This document shows, in pieces, positions 16,876 to 25,052 of a DNA stretch of 64,000 bases. The stretch is from CAYJBH01 sp964369965. GTDB lineage: Bacteria > Bacillota > Clostridia > Oscillospirales > Ruminococcaceae. Every line of letters starts with the position of its first letter. Position 1 is the stretch's first letter. A model generated the notes under the pieces. It saw only the letters and a list, made by a program, of their open reading frames with translations, had not been told where the DNA came from and made no database searches. A program made the position numbers and the translations under genes. Where the stretch lies: positions 9,723 through 73,722 of the forward strand of contig CAYJGF010000013.1 in NCBI GenBank assembly GCA_964369965.1. Direction: 5' to 3'.

Positions 16876-18129
16876 ATGACATTTTATGACAATCTCGCCG
16901 AAAAGATTGTTTTGCCCTGCGGTCTAACCGTCTATGTCGCACCGATGCCGAATTTTGCGGCGGTGCATGCCATCTACGGCACCGATTTTGGCTCGGTCGA
17001 CAAACAGTTTGTCGGCAAAAACGGCAACATGACGCTCCCCGAGGGCATTGCCCATTTTTTAGAACACAAGATGTTTGAAAATGAGGAGGGGGACGCTTTT
17101 TCCCTTTATGCCAAGACAGGTGCGTCCGCTAATGCCTACACCAGCTTTGACAAAACCTGTTATCTGTTCACCGCGACGGAAAATATCGACGAATCGCTCG
17201 ATATCCTCCTATCTTTTGTGTCACGTCCCTATTTTACCGATGAGACGGTGGAAAAAGAGCAGGGCATTATCGGGCAAGAGATAAAAATGTATGAGGACAA
17301 TCCGGACTGGCGGCTCTTTTTCGGTGTCCTTTCCTCACTCTATGTCAACCACCCTATAAAGGACGATATTGCGGGGACGGTGGACAGTATATCGGTGATT
17401 ACCCCGGAGGTTCTCTACACCTGCACCGATGCGTTTTATACCGGTACTAACATGGTTTTGTCGGTTGCCGGCAACATTACAAAAGAGCAGGTTTTGAATG
17501 CGTGCGAGCGCGCCGGACTTCTTTGCGGTGAGCCGGCAGTGCCGGTCGAGCGAATAACGGTGGACGAGCCGGAGCATGTAGCCGAAAAACGCAAAGAGAT
17601 ACAAATGCCCATCGGTCTGCCGCAGATTGCAATCGGCTATAAAGAAATACCTTTGAAATCGGATAATGCCGCAAAGGGTGAGATTATCGGCGCTCTGCTA
17701 AGTGAGATTATCAGCGGAAGTATGACACCGCTCTATCGCAAACTCTACGACGAGGGGCTTATCACACACGATCTCGGCTGTGAATTTTTATCGTCGAGAG
17801 ATTACCTTTGTTATATCTTCTCGTCGGAGACGCGCTCACCGGAGAGAGTCGAGGAGTTGTTGAAGGAAGAAATTGCCCGATTAAAAAGGGACGGACTTTC
17901 AAAAGAATTGTTCGATGCGGCTAAAAAGGGGCTTTACGGCGATTATGTCAGCGAATTTGACAGCCCGGAGGATGTCGCGACCATGATGAGCGGTGCCTTT
18001 TTTAAAAAACGCGAGCCGTTTGTCGAGATCGCAATAGCCCGTGACATCGCCTTTGAGGAGGTTTGCGACGCATTCCTGTCCATGTTTTGTGAGGACAGGA
18101 GCTCCACCGTGATTATGCGTCCACTTTAA
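16876..18129 (+). CDS. yfmH: M16-family zinc metallopeptidase (YfmH type)
   Basis: Catalytic partner of the preceding protein. The inverted zinc motif HFLEH, within GIAHFLEHKMFE near residue 61, gives two His ligands and the catalytic Glu. The third ligand is a Glu about 75 residues on, in the EQGIIGQEIKMYED region. ASANAYTSFDKTCY is the conserved strand after the motif. Length (417-418) is standard. A TTG at 16873 directly precedes the ATG at 16876; AAGGAAA at 16861 favours the ATG. It sits 19 bp upstream of lgt. Confidence 0.9.
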   Translation: MTFYDNLAEKIVLPCGLTVYVAPMPNFAAVHAIYGTDFGSVDKQFVGKNGNMTLPEGIAHFLEHKMFENEEGDAFSLYAKTGASANAYTSFDKTCYLFTATENIDESLDILLSFVSRPYFTDETVEKEQGIIGQEIKMYEDNPDWRLFFGVLSSLYVNHPIKDDIAGTVDSISVITPEVLYTCTDAFYTGTNMVLSVAGNITKEQVLNACERAGLLCGEPAVPVERITVDEPEHVAEKRKEIQMPIGLPQIAIGYKEIPLKSDNAAKGEIIGALLSEIISGSMTPLYRKLYDEGLITHDLGCEFLSSRDYLCYIFSSETRSPERVEELLKEEIARLKRDGLSKELFDAAKKGLYGDYVSEFDSPEDVATMMSGAFFKKREPFVEIAIARDIAFEEVCDAFLSMFCEDRSSTVIMRPL

Positions 18130-18148
18130 TATATAGAAAGGATTATTT

Positions 18149-19153
18149 ATGTATAACGTCAGTTTTCCGGCACTGGGAATAGACTTGGAGATAAGTCGAG
18201 TTGCATTAAGTATAGGCAATTTTAATATCTATTGGTACGGCGTTTGTATCGTCGTCGGCATACTCATCGGCCTGCTTTACTTCAATTTTAAAGCGAGGAG
18301 CTTTGGCATCGACCCGGATAGAGGGCTTGATGTGATCATCATATCCGGCATTGCCGGCGTTATCGGCGCGCGCGTCTATTATGTCATCTTCTCACCGACA
18401 CCGTTCGACAGCTTTTTGCAGATGATTGACATACGCACCGGCGGTCTTGCCATCTACGGCGCAATTATCGGCGCTTTTGTCGTGGCCTTGCTCGCCTGCC
18501 GTCTGCGCAAGGTGCCGCTACTGCCGATGTTCGACATAGCCGTCGTCGGCTTTGCCATCGGTCAGGCGTGCGGTCGCTGGGGCAACTTCTTTAATCAGGA
18601 GGCTTTCGGCACCAATACCGACTCGGTCTTTGGCATGATTAGCGAGGGGACAACGCGATATCTCTCCTCCGTGCAGGAAACTCTCGCCGCCTCCGGCATA
18701 ACCGTCGACCCGTCCGCACCGGTTCACCCGACTTTTTTATACGAATCTGTTTGGTGTCTGCTTTGCTTTATCGGACTTGTTCTCTATGCAAAACATCGCA
18801 AATTCAACGGCGAAATGTTCCTTTTATATCTGTTTTTATATAGCTTAGAGCGCTCATTTATAGAGGGGTTGCGCACCGACAGCTTGATGATACTTAACGC
18901 GAGGGTTTCCCAGATACTTGCAATTGCGATATGTATTGTGACCTTGTTCCTACTGATACGTTTTTACACCAACGCTAAACTGAGAAATAGCGCCCCGTTT
19001 AAACTCCTACCCTACTGCGAACCGACCGCTAAGGCAGAAAAATCGGACAAAAACACCGATGAAAAGGGTGACGATGAGATAGACGAGAGCGACGATACCT
19101 CCACCGACAATGAGCAGGAGGACAGTAACGACGCACAGGAAGACGATGCATAA
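18149..19153 (+). CDS. lgt: Prolipoprotein diacylglyceryl transferase
   Basis: A 334-residue, seven-helix membrane enzyme that moves diacylglycerol from phosphatidylglycerol to the lipobox Cys of prolipoproteins. Signature motifs: GGLAIYGAIIGA, the Lgt signature GQACGRWGNFFNQEAFG, and HPTFLYES. The final 50 residues form an unusual, very acidic cytoplasmic tail rich in Asp, Glu and Ser. It would process the three solute-binding lipoproteins encoded further right. Its stop overlaps the start of trmK. Confidence 0.96.
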   Translation: MYNVSFPALGIDLEISRVALSIGNFNIYWYGVCIVVGILIGLLYFNFKARSFGIDPDRGLDVIIISGIAGVIGARVYYVIFSPTPFDSFLQMIDIRTGGLAIYGAIIGAFVVALLACRLRKVPLLPMFDIAVVGFAIGQACGRWGNFFNQEAFGTNTDSVFGMISEGTTRYLSSVQETLAASGITVDPSAPVHPTFLYESVWCLLCFIGLVLYAKHRKFNGEMFLLYLFLYSLERSFIEGLRTDSLMILNARVSQILAIAICIVTLFLLIRFYTNAKLRNSAPFKLLPYCEPTAKAEKSDKNTDEKGDDEIDESDDTSTDNEQEDSNDAQEDDA

Positions 19154-19676
19154 ACCGCTACTACTTCGTGCGCGAATGGCGGCGGTGGCGGCAGGAATAT
19201 GCGGATACTGTCAAAGTAGCACCGACGAGGTTTTTTCCTTTGACGTCACCCCTCCAAAAACTGCGTGTGACATCGGTTGCGACCACGGCAAACTCGCAGT
19301 TTGGCTGTCGGAACACACCGAAATATCGCTGGTGGCGGCGGATAAAAACGAGCTCCCACTCGCTAAAACACAGCGTTTGGCCATGTTGCGCAACTCCAAG
19401 ATAGAAATTCGATTGTCGGACGGTCTCGATAATGTATCACCGCACGAGGCGGAGCTCGTCACCATCTCCGGCATGAGCGGCATCACCATGGTGCAGATAC
19501 TCTCACGCTGTGAATGGCTTTTTAAAAGCACAAAAAGGCTGGTGCTGTTGCCGGCGTGTAAGACGGCGGTCGCAGAGGACTGGATGGTTGAAAACGGTAT
19601 TTTATACACTCGACACCCTGTATCACAGGGGAAAAAGCAGTACACTTTACTTTTAGGTGAAATATGCCGGACATAA
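19146..19676 (+). CDS. trmK: tRNA (adenine-22-N1)-methyltransferase
   Basis: A SAM-dependent methyltransferase of about 176 residues. CDIGCDHGKLAVWLS is the SAM-binding motif I, AADKNELPLAKTQ motif II and RLSDGLD follows; ISGMSGITM is the region characteristic of TrmK. The ATG at 19146 overlaps the lgt stop by 8 bp and has a CAGGAA-type Shine-Dalgarno; an upstream in-frame ATG at 19110 would lie deep inside lgt. It overlaps the Nif3 gene by 13 bp. The trmK-nif3 order is conserved in Firmicutes. Confidence 0.88.
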   Translation: MHKPLLLRARMAAVAAGICGYCQSSTDEVFSFDVTPPKTACDIGCDHGKLAVWLSEHTEISLVAADKNELPLAKTQRLAMLRNSKIEIRLSDGLDNVSPHEAELVTISGMSGITMVQILSRCEWLFKSTKRLVLLPACKTAVAEDWMVENGILYTRHPVSQGKKQYTLLLGEICRT

Positions 19677-20413
19677 AAACTATAATGAACGCGCTGGAAA
19701 AAATAGCGCCGTTGTCGCTACAGTGCGAATGGGACAACTCGGGTTTGTTGGTAAACAGCAACAAAGAGGTGGACAGTGTGCTGTTGTGTCTCGATGTAAC
19801 CCCATCGGTCATAGCGGAGGCAGTGAGTCGTCACGCCGACCTTATAATCTCCCACCATCCGGTGATTTTCAAACCGATAAAGTCGATAAAAAGTACCGAT
19901 CCGGTCTATATGCTCTGTCAAAAAGAGATTTCATGCATTGCGATGCACACCAACCTTGATGCGGCAAAAGGTGGTGTGAACGACCGTCTTGCCGAACTTT
20001 TTGGCATTGTCGACCCTGCCCTTTTTGAGAATATCGGGCGTATCGGGCAACTAAAACGGGAATATTTCACCCTTGAGATGGTTAAAAAGGCGGCAGGGCT
20101 ACTCTCCTACCCACCGCGCTATTATGACAGCGGCAGGGCCATCAGGACGGTTGCACTGATAGGCGGTGCAGGCTCGATGGTGGAGGAGGCGTATAATGCC
20201 GAAGCCGACCTACTCTTGACCGGCGAGGTGAAGCACAGCGATTGGTTGCTTGCAAGACAGCTCGGCATTTCACTTATTGAAGCCGGTCACTTCGCCACCG
20301 AGTGGCCGGTGGTGGAGTTGTTGTATGACCGATTGTACGAGATGTTCGACCACTCCGAAATTGAGTTTTTTGTCTCGGCTGTGGAGGGGGAACCGACAGA
20401 ACTTTACAGATGA
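19664..20413 (+). CDS. Nif3-like dinuclear metal centre protein (YqfO type, short form)
   Basis: A 249-residue NIF3/DUF34 protein. Metal ligands are visible in ISHHPVIF, AMHTNLDAAKGG and the C-terminal EAGHFATEW. It lacks the PII-like insert of longer YqfO proteins. Overlap with trmK (13 bp) and family pairing make assignment secure, but the physiological role of the family is not settled; GTP cyclohydrolase-like and metal-handling roles have been proposed. Confidence 0.9.
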   Translation: MPDIKTIMNALEKIAPLSLQCEWDNSGLLVNSNKEVDSVLLCLDVTPSVIAEAVSRHADLIISHHPVIFKPIKSIKSTDPVYMLCQKEISCIAMHTNLDAAKGGVNDRLAELFGIVDPALFENIGRIGQLKREYFTLEMVKKAAGLLSYPPRYYDSGRAIRTVALIGGAGSMVEEAYNAEADLLLTGEVKHSDWLLARQLGISLIEAGHFATEWPVVELLYDRLYEMFDHSEIEFFVSAVEGEPTELYR

Positions 20414-20426
20414 AAGGAGCACCGCC

Positions 20427-22175
20427 TTGGCGCTCGATGCAGTAACCATATCATTAATATCAAACGAGCTATCGGAACGAATAAAAGCGGTTCGACTGGA
20501 TAAGATTTTCATGCCCTCAAAGGAGGAGATTGTTTTTTCGCTCCGCTCACGTACCGAGACGTTTAAACTCTTTATCTGCCTGCGCTCCGGCGGTGCACGT
20601 ATCGGTCTTACCGACGAGGTTTTTGAAAATCCGGATACTCCACCCTCCTTTTGTATGCTCCTGCGCAAACATTTAAGTGGTGGCAGGATTTTAGATGTCG
20701 AGCCGGTCTACGGCGAGAGGATAATTAATATACGCATCGCCGCGACCAACGAACTTGGGGACGGACGTATAATTATTGCCGCCGTCGAAATGATGGGTCG
20801 ATATGTTAACCTCGTGCTTTATGATGAGAGTGGTCCTATAATTGACGCACTAAAAAGAATTGATTTCGAGGCGAGCGACCAGCGTCAACTGCTACCGGGA
20901 CTTAAATACACCCTCCCACCAAAAAGGGACTGTCCCTATTTTATTGACGTTGACCCTACCCTACTCGCAGATAAAATCATCGAAGGCGACGATGCACAAC
21001 GCGCCTTGATGAACAACGTCAGCGGTATAGGTCCCGTTGTAGCACGTGAAGTATTAAAACGTGCCGAAATGGAACTGCGCGAGGAAACGCGTGAGGGAAC
21101 GATCGACCGTGACCGTCTAATAGAAGCGATAAAACAAATTCAGGCGGCGGCGAACTCGGGCGAACCACCGGTAATGGTGAAAAACGAAAAGGGGGAGCCG
21201 TGCGAGTTCTGCTTTTTCACCCCCACTCAATTTCCAAACGATTATAGCCTGATTCCGTATAATGATTACAGCATTCTCCTTGGCGACTACTACAGCGCGA
21301 GGGAGCAAAAACTGCGCCTTAATCAGAAATCCGGCAACCTGTCACGTCAGGTAAAACAACTTTTGGAGCGCAGTGTGCGCAAGCTTTCGGCACGTCGCGA
21401 TGAGCTGGAAAAAAGTGGCAACAGCGAACAGAGTCGACTATATGGTGAACTTCTTGCGGCAAATATCCACCTTTTTTCACGCGGTGATGCCTCGGTAGAG
21501 TTGGAAAATTATTACAACGGCGAGACGGTGAAAATATCACTTGACCGACGTCTCTCCCCCAGTGCTAACAGCCAAAAGTATTATAATGAATACAAAAAAA
21601 AGCAGACCGCCGTGCGTATGCTGGACGGGCTGATTAGAGAGGGCGAGCTGGAGATAGAGTATCTAAAAACGGTTCAGTATGAGACCGGCGCCGCCACAAG
21701 TGAGGCAGAACTGCTGGAAATACGCCGTGAGCTGAAAGAGGCAGGCTATCTTAAAAACTACAAACAGCGTAACAAACGGCAAAAACCTGCCGATTTTCTG
21801 CGCTATATCTCCTGTGATGGGTTTTTAATTTTAGTCGGGCGCAACAATCTGCAAAACGAAAAACTCTCGGTCAAGACCGCAAGGGGCAAGGACTATTGGT
21901 TCCACGTTAAAAATGCACCCGGCTCGCATGTCGTGGTGATGAGCGAGGGGCAGGATATCCCGAATTCGACGCTAAACGATGCCGCCGCACTCGCCGTCTA
22001 CTACTCGGGACAGCGCACCGGCAACAAGGTTCCGGTGGACTATACCATGGTCAAAAATCTTAAAAAAACCTCCGATTTGCCCCTCGGCATGGTCATCTAT
22101 GAGGTTTATGAGACGGCATTTATCACGCCGGAAGTGGCGCAGATAGAGCGACTGCTCGGCTCCGCAAAAAAATGA
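20427..22175 (+). CDS. rqcH: Ribosome quality control protein RqcH (NFACT family)
   Basis: A 582-residue NFACT protein that binds obstructed 50S subunits and recruits alanyl-tRNA to add a C-terminal alanine tail to stalled peptides. The N-terminal NFACT-N domain (residues 1-200) holds EMMGRYVNLVLYD. A helix-hairpin-helix segment (NNVSGIGPVVAREVL) and a long coiled coil (about 290-420) follow. The C-terminal NFACT-R domain contains DYWFHVKNAPGSHVV. The TTG at 20427 is the start: AAAGGAG lies 7 nt upstream and the protein then begins MALDAVTISLI. The longer in-frame extension to 20250 lies inside the Nif3 gene and is rejected. Confidence 0.93.
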   Translation: MALDAVTISLISNELSERIKAVRLDKIFMPSKEEIVFSLRSRTETFKLFICLRSGGARIGLTDEVFENPDTPPSFCMLLRKHLSGGRILDVEPVYGERIINIRIAATNELGDGRIIIAAVEMMGRYVNLVLYDESGPIIDALKRIDFEASDQRQLLPGLKYTLPPKRDCPYFIDVDPTLLADKIIEGDDAQRALMNNVSGIGPVVAREVLKRAEMELREETREGTIDRDRLIEAIKQIQAAANSGEPPVMVKNEKGEPCEFCFFTPTQFPNDYSLIPYNDYSILLGDYYSAREQKLRLNQKSGNLSRQVKQLLERSVRKLSARRDELEKSGNSEQSRLYGELLAANIHLFSRGDASVELENYYNGETVKISLDRRLSPSANSQKYYNEYKKKQTAVRMLDGLIREGELEIEYLKTVQYETGAATSEAELLEIRRELKEAGYLKNYKQRNKRQKPADFLRYISCDGFLILVGRNNLQNEKLSVKTARGKDYWFHVKNAPGSHVVVMSEGQDIPNSTLNDAAALAVYYSGQRTGNKVPVDYTMVKNLKKTSDLPLGMVIYEVYETAFITPEVAQIERLLGSAKK

Positions 22176-22178
22176 AAT

Positions 22179-22274
22179 TCAATCCAACTCAATATAGTTA
22201 CTGCGGTCTAAAAGATTTGATACCACCACAATCGACAGCGCAAAAACCGCGAGTATAACTAAAAATCTCTTCAT
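22179..22274 (-). CDS. 31-residue single-span membrane peptide
   Basis: An ORF of 32 codons starting at ATG 22274 with a strong, well-spaced ribosome binding site (AGGAGGAAAT directly upstream). It reads MKRFLVILAVFALSIVVVSN, then a short polar tail ending YIELD. This is one membrane helix with positive N-terminal charge, so N-in orientation is likely. It starts 18 bp after the stop of the CBM9-like gene and ends 3 bp from rqcH. It has no cleavage or lipobox signal. Translation is supported by the binding site; function is unknown. Confidence 0.55.
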   Translation of the reverse strand: MKRFLVILAVFALSIVVVSNLLDRSNYIELD

Positions 22275-22292
22275 ATTTCCTCCTGTTTAATA

Positions 22293-22808
22293 TCAATATG
22301 GCACTATAATAAAGTTGCCGTAATCCTCTAAAAACGCCCTACCGTAACCCTCTTTTCCGGACTCGGTTGTGACAATATTCAACAAAAAAGTTCTGCCGGA
22401 TTTGGCGGTTATGCCGACTGAATTTAGCAGTTCTTTGTCAATTATAAACTCTGCACCCCAATAAAACCCCTGATTGTCGTCACCCGAAGTATAGGAAATA
22501 TTCGTTATGGCATTATTTTCATTTTGCTCGACAACATCAATGTGTGTCCCCGAATTATAGTCCACTTTTATAGAGAGTTCACCGACTTTCTCATCGGAGC
22601 AAAGGTTAAATCGGACAGAGGTGCTCGCAATATCCGCGCGCTCAAATACCTTAAGCCCCACCGCTATGCCATCGTCGATGACATAAAACCTCGCATAACA
22701 GTATATCTGAGTCATATCCCCAAAAAAATGGCGGATTTTGATTGCACCGAGCGTGTCAAACTCAAGTGGTGTCTCACTTTGGGTTAACGTTATCGTATTT
22801 TCAAGCAT
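22293..22808 (-). CDS. Hypothetical beta-rich protein, possible CBM9-like domain
   Basis: A 171-residue cytoplasmic-looking protein with alternating beta segments. It contains YCYARFYVIDDGIAVGLKVF and a C-terminal YGRAFLEDYGNFIIVPY, similar in style to CBM9-type carbohydrate-binding folds found in Clostridia. No signal peptide is seen. It lies directly upstream of a 31-residue membrane peptide and may be co-transcribed with it. The domain guess is tentative. Confidence 0.5.
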   Translation of the reverse strand: MLENTITLTQSETPLEFDTLGAIKIRHFFGDMTQIYCYARFYVIDDGIAVGLKVFERADIASTSVRFNLCSDEKVGELSIKVDYNSGTHIDVVEQNENNAITNISYTSGDDNQGFYWGAEFIIDKELLNSVGITAKSGRTFLLNIVTTESGKEGYGRAFLEDYGNFIIVPY

Positions 22809-22852
22809 CTTTAACTCTCATGTATTTTATAGATAGTATTCTACCATATCGA

Positions 22853-22926
22853 ACAAAAAAATGCAACCGCTGAGACAAAATAAAAAAATATTATGGGGAC
22901 GCATCTTTTGGTATTGCATTTTTTGT
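22853..22926. repeat. Inverted repeat upstream of the REP-type transposase
   Basis: ACAAAAAAATGCAA (22853-22866) is matched in inverted orientation by TTGCATTTTTTGT (22914-22926), with one A/T fewer. A GGGGACG motif lies inside the 47-bp loop. REP-associated Y1 transposases act on short hairpins flanking their genes, so this is a candidate cognate element. The right arm overlaps the putative -35 of the transposase promoter. Confidence 0.4.
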
Positions 22927-22942
22927 CACAATATAATATAAT
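22914..22942 (+). promoter_or_regulatory. Candidate promoter of the REP-type transposase
   Basis: TTGCAT (22914-22919) and TATAAT (22937-22942) are 17 bp apart, 30 bp upstream of the ATG at 22973. The -35 lies in the right arm of the inverted repeat, so binding of the transposase there could repress its own gene. Confidence 0.45.
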
Positions 22943-22972
22943 AAAGAAAAGTACAGTAAAGAGGTAGAGACG

Positions 22973-23767
22973 ATGGCACGAACCGCGAGAATAATTAAAA
23001 GTAACGCTGTCTACCACATTATAATTAAAGGGTGTACCGAAAGCCCTCTCTTTCGTGATAAGAGCGACTATAGGCATTTTTTGAACCTTATGTCCGATCG
23101 GGTAGAGCGCGGTGATTTTTCACTGATTTGTTACTGTATGTTACCGGATCATGCGCACATCATATGCAAATCAAAAAATTCCGAGCCGGGTGTATTTATG
23201 AAATCAATCGGTGTTCGCTATGCTCTTTATTATAATTCGCGATACAATCGCTCCGGCCCGGTATTTGCAGGTCGATTTAAAAGTGAAATAGTTGCAGATG
23301 ACGATCATCTTAAGCGACTTTCACGATTTGTTCTTCAAGACCCCGTTCGCCTTGGGCTGTCGGTCGATGCGCTTGACTATGAGAACAGCAGTGCCAACAG
23401 CTATATCCTCCCCTCCGGCAGTCTTATCGATACCGACATTTTATTAAAAATTTTTGATGAAAATGTGTCGGAGGCAAAGACAAAATTATTAAAATATCTC
23501 GCAAATCGCTCCGCTGAATGGTTTATTGACGAGAATGCCGCGCCAAAACTGCGTATTCAACATCGACTTGATGTTGAACGGCGATGCTGGAGGATTTTAT
23601 CCTCCGACTTTGGCGTGATGCCAAGCGATGTATCATTGTTAACTAATGATAGACTCGACGACGCGATTATCGCACTTCGTAGCGAGGGCGCGACGCTTAA
23701 ACAGATAATGACGCTAACCGGTTGCAGTTATTACAGAGTGCAAAAAATCACCGCCGATAAACCCTGA
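22973..23767 (+). CDS. REP-associated tyrosine (Y1) transposase-like protein
   Basis: A 264-residue Y1/HUH nuclease of the RAYT group (transposase IS200-like fold). LPDHAHIIC carries the metal-binding HxH motif. The catalytic Tyr should lie in YALYYNSRYNRSG, followed by the typical GPVFAGRFKSE. A C-terminal helix-turn-helix-like region (about 195-262, ending in TLTGCSYYRVQKI) is an addition common in this group. There are no flanking terminal repeats of an autonomous IS200 element, so it is probably a domesticated single-copy enzyme acting on REP-like hairpins. It ends 3 bp from the convergent padR gene. Confidence 0.85.
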   Translation: MARTARIIKSNAVYHIIIKGCTESPLFRDKSDYRHFLNLMSDRVERGDFSLICYCMLPDHAHIICKSKNSEPGVFMKSIGVRYALYYNSRYNRSGPVFAGRFKSEIVADDDHLKRLSRFVLQDPVRLGLSVDALDYENSSANSYILPSGSLIDTDILLKIFDENVSEAKTKLLKYLANRSAEWFIDENAAPKLRIQHRLDVERRCWRILSSDFGVMPSDVSLLTNDRLDDAIIALRSEGATLKQIMTLTGCSYYRVQKITADKP

Positions 23768-23770
23768 TAT

Positions 23771-24079
23771 TTATTTGGTAATTTTTTCCACACAAGCTGT
23801 AATATATTTCCAGTCATCATGACAGGACTTTAGATAGTCCTGTCCTTTTTTTGTCATTCGATAATATTTTCTCGGCGGTCCACTCGAAAATCCTTTAGAA
23901 AAACACTCGGTATAGCCATCGGCGAGTAGTCGCCGCAGTATTGTATAAACGGTCTGTTCACTGGTATCGCTAAAGACCGCAACGGTGCTTTTCATTATTT
24001 CATATCCATAAAATTCACCGCTCGCGACAATCCTTAGTATGCAGTATTCCAACACCCCTTTTTTAAGCTGTGCGAGCAT
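23771..24079 (-). CDS. PadR-family transcriptional regulator
   Basis: A 102-residue winged-helix protein: LKKGVLEYCILRIVASGEFYGYEIM is the usual PadR N-terminus (spread over residues 4-28), then TVYTILRRLLADGYTE recognition helix and wing, then PPRKYYRMTKKG. The start overlaps the end of the HAAS membrane-protein gene by 17 bp, so both are co-expressed; PadR-HAAS pairs are frequent in Firmicutes. It probably represses its own operon. Confidence 0.9.
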   Translation of the reverse strand: MLAQLKKGVLEYCILRIVASGEFYGYEIMKSTVAVFSDTSEQTVYTILRRLLADGYTECFSKGFSSGPPRKYYRMTKKGQDYLKSCHDDWKYITACVEKITK

Positions 24080-24923
24080 TTTTCCTCCTTATTATACGGT
24101 ACAACACAAGGCAAAGGACGGTGCAAACCGAAAACTTTATAACAATTTCAAGCACTATCAGTAGGACATGTGTTGACAACTGCCTTTCGATATCCTCCGG
24201 CGAGCTTAGCTGTGATAAAAAACGGGCACAGGCTGTGAAAAAGGTGCAAAGCGACAGGTTGGCACAGACCGCAGGTAGCGCATAAAAACCGACACGCACA
24301 CTCATCAAAGCCCATACAGCGGCGGTGACAATAAATAATAGGTTGAAAATCTCCAAAAATGTAGCAAAAATATAGCCGATGTTGCTCGGCGAGATACTTG
24401 TCGACATTGCATCAAGTGTCTCAAAAATCTTCTGGTCATGCACGGTGTTGAGAAAGACGATGTTTATTGCTATTCCGATAAATAATGCTATAACAGCATT
24501 AACAATGTATGCACAAACGAGTTTTCGGGTCATTTTTTTAGAAATATTGCTCACAGCTCCGCCCATTATGAGGGCATATCCGGCGATTATTAAAACCATC
24601 ATCAAGGTGAAAACCGCAATGTTGAAAGGGGTCGATGTGCTCAATGGAAAAGCAACGCGCACAAAGAGCTGATAGTGAGCAATAACAGTCATAACAAGTA
24701 ATAGTATTATCCTAATCGGCAGTCTTGTGATCGGCATACCGCCGAGTTGTTCGCTGATAATAAGTTCAACATCGCCACACTGTGCGATTAACTCCTCTTG
24801 TGGCGTATCTTTATTTTCTTCAAAATACTGCTCATATTCCGACACTATTTTTACGACCTTTTTGTATGGCAAATGCAACCACAACCCACGTCGCAATTTA
24901 TTTAAAAATAATTTTATATTCAT
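24063..24923 (-). CDS. HAAS-domain (DUF1700-like) membrane protein
   Basis: A protein of about 286 residues. Residues 1-60 form the helical HAAS signal-like domain (LHLPYKKVVKIVSEYEQYFE, then an acidic PQEELI segment). About six membrane segments follow. The ATG at 24923 is preferred because GAGG lies 7 nt upstream; the ATG at 24935 has no site. It is followed by an overlapping padR gene and is divergent from sigK. Such proteins accompany PadR regulators and likely form a membrane sensing or stress unit; exact role unknown. Confidence 0.7.
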   Translation of the reverse strand: MNIKLFLNKLRRGLWLHLPYKKVVKIVSEYEQYFEENKDTPQEELIAQCGDVELIISEQLGGMPITRLPIRIILLLVMTVIAHYQLFVRVAFPLSTSTPFNIAVFTLMMVLIIAGYALIMGGAVSNISKKMTRKLVCAYIVNAVIALFIGIAINIVFLNTVHDQKIFETLDAMSTSISPSNIGYIFATFLEIFNLLFIVTAAVWALMSVRVGFYALPAVCANLSLCTFFTACARFLSQLSSPEDIERQLSTHVLLIVLEIVIKFSVCTVLCLVLYRIIRRKNARTA

Positions 24924-24994
24924 AGACAACCTCATAAACTACTAATTTATAAACAGTATAGCACAGTACTGATTATAAATCAATAGTTTTGTAT

Positions 24995-25019
24995 ATATTT
25001 TCCATAATTTGCATACTTT
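24995..25019 (+). promoter_or_regulatory. Candidate sigma-E-type promoter upstream of sigK
   Basis: CATACTTT at 25012-25019 resembles the sporulation sigma-E -10 element (CATACA-T). ATATT at 24995-24999, 12 bp before it, resembles the sigma-E -35. In Bacillus, sigK is transcribed by sigma-E, so the match is biologically sensible. No sigma-A-like TTGACA/TATAAT pair is seen at this place. Confidence 0.45.
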
Positions 25020-25052
25020 TTATTGATTGGAAATTTTTGGAAAGGACAAATT

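Noticed and set aside
20250..20426. N-terminal extension of RqcH
   Set aside because: It lies inside the Nif3 gene; a TTG at 20427 with a strong AAAGGAG site gives the conserved N-terminus.
22973..23767. Autonomous IS200/IS605 element
   Set aside because: The protein is larger than IS200 TnpA, has an added C-terminal helix-turn-helix, and there is no TnpB gene or pair of terminal hairpins bounding the gene.
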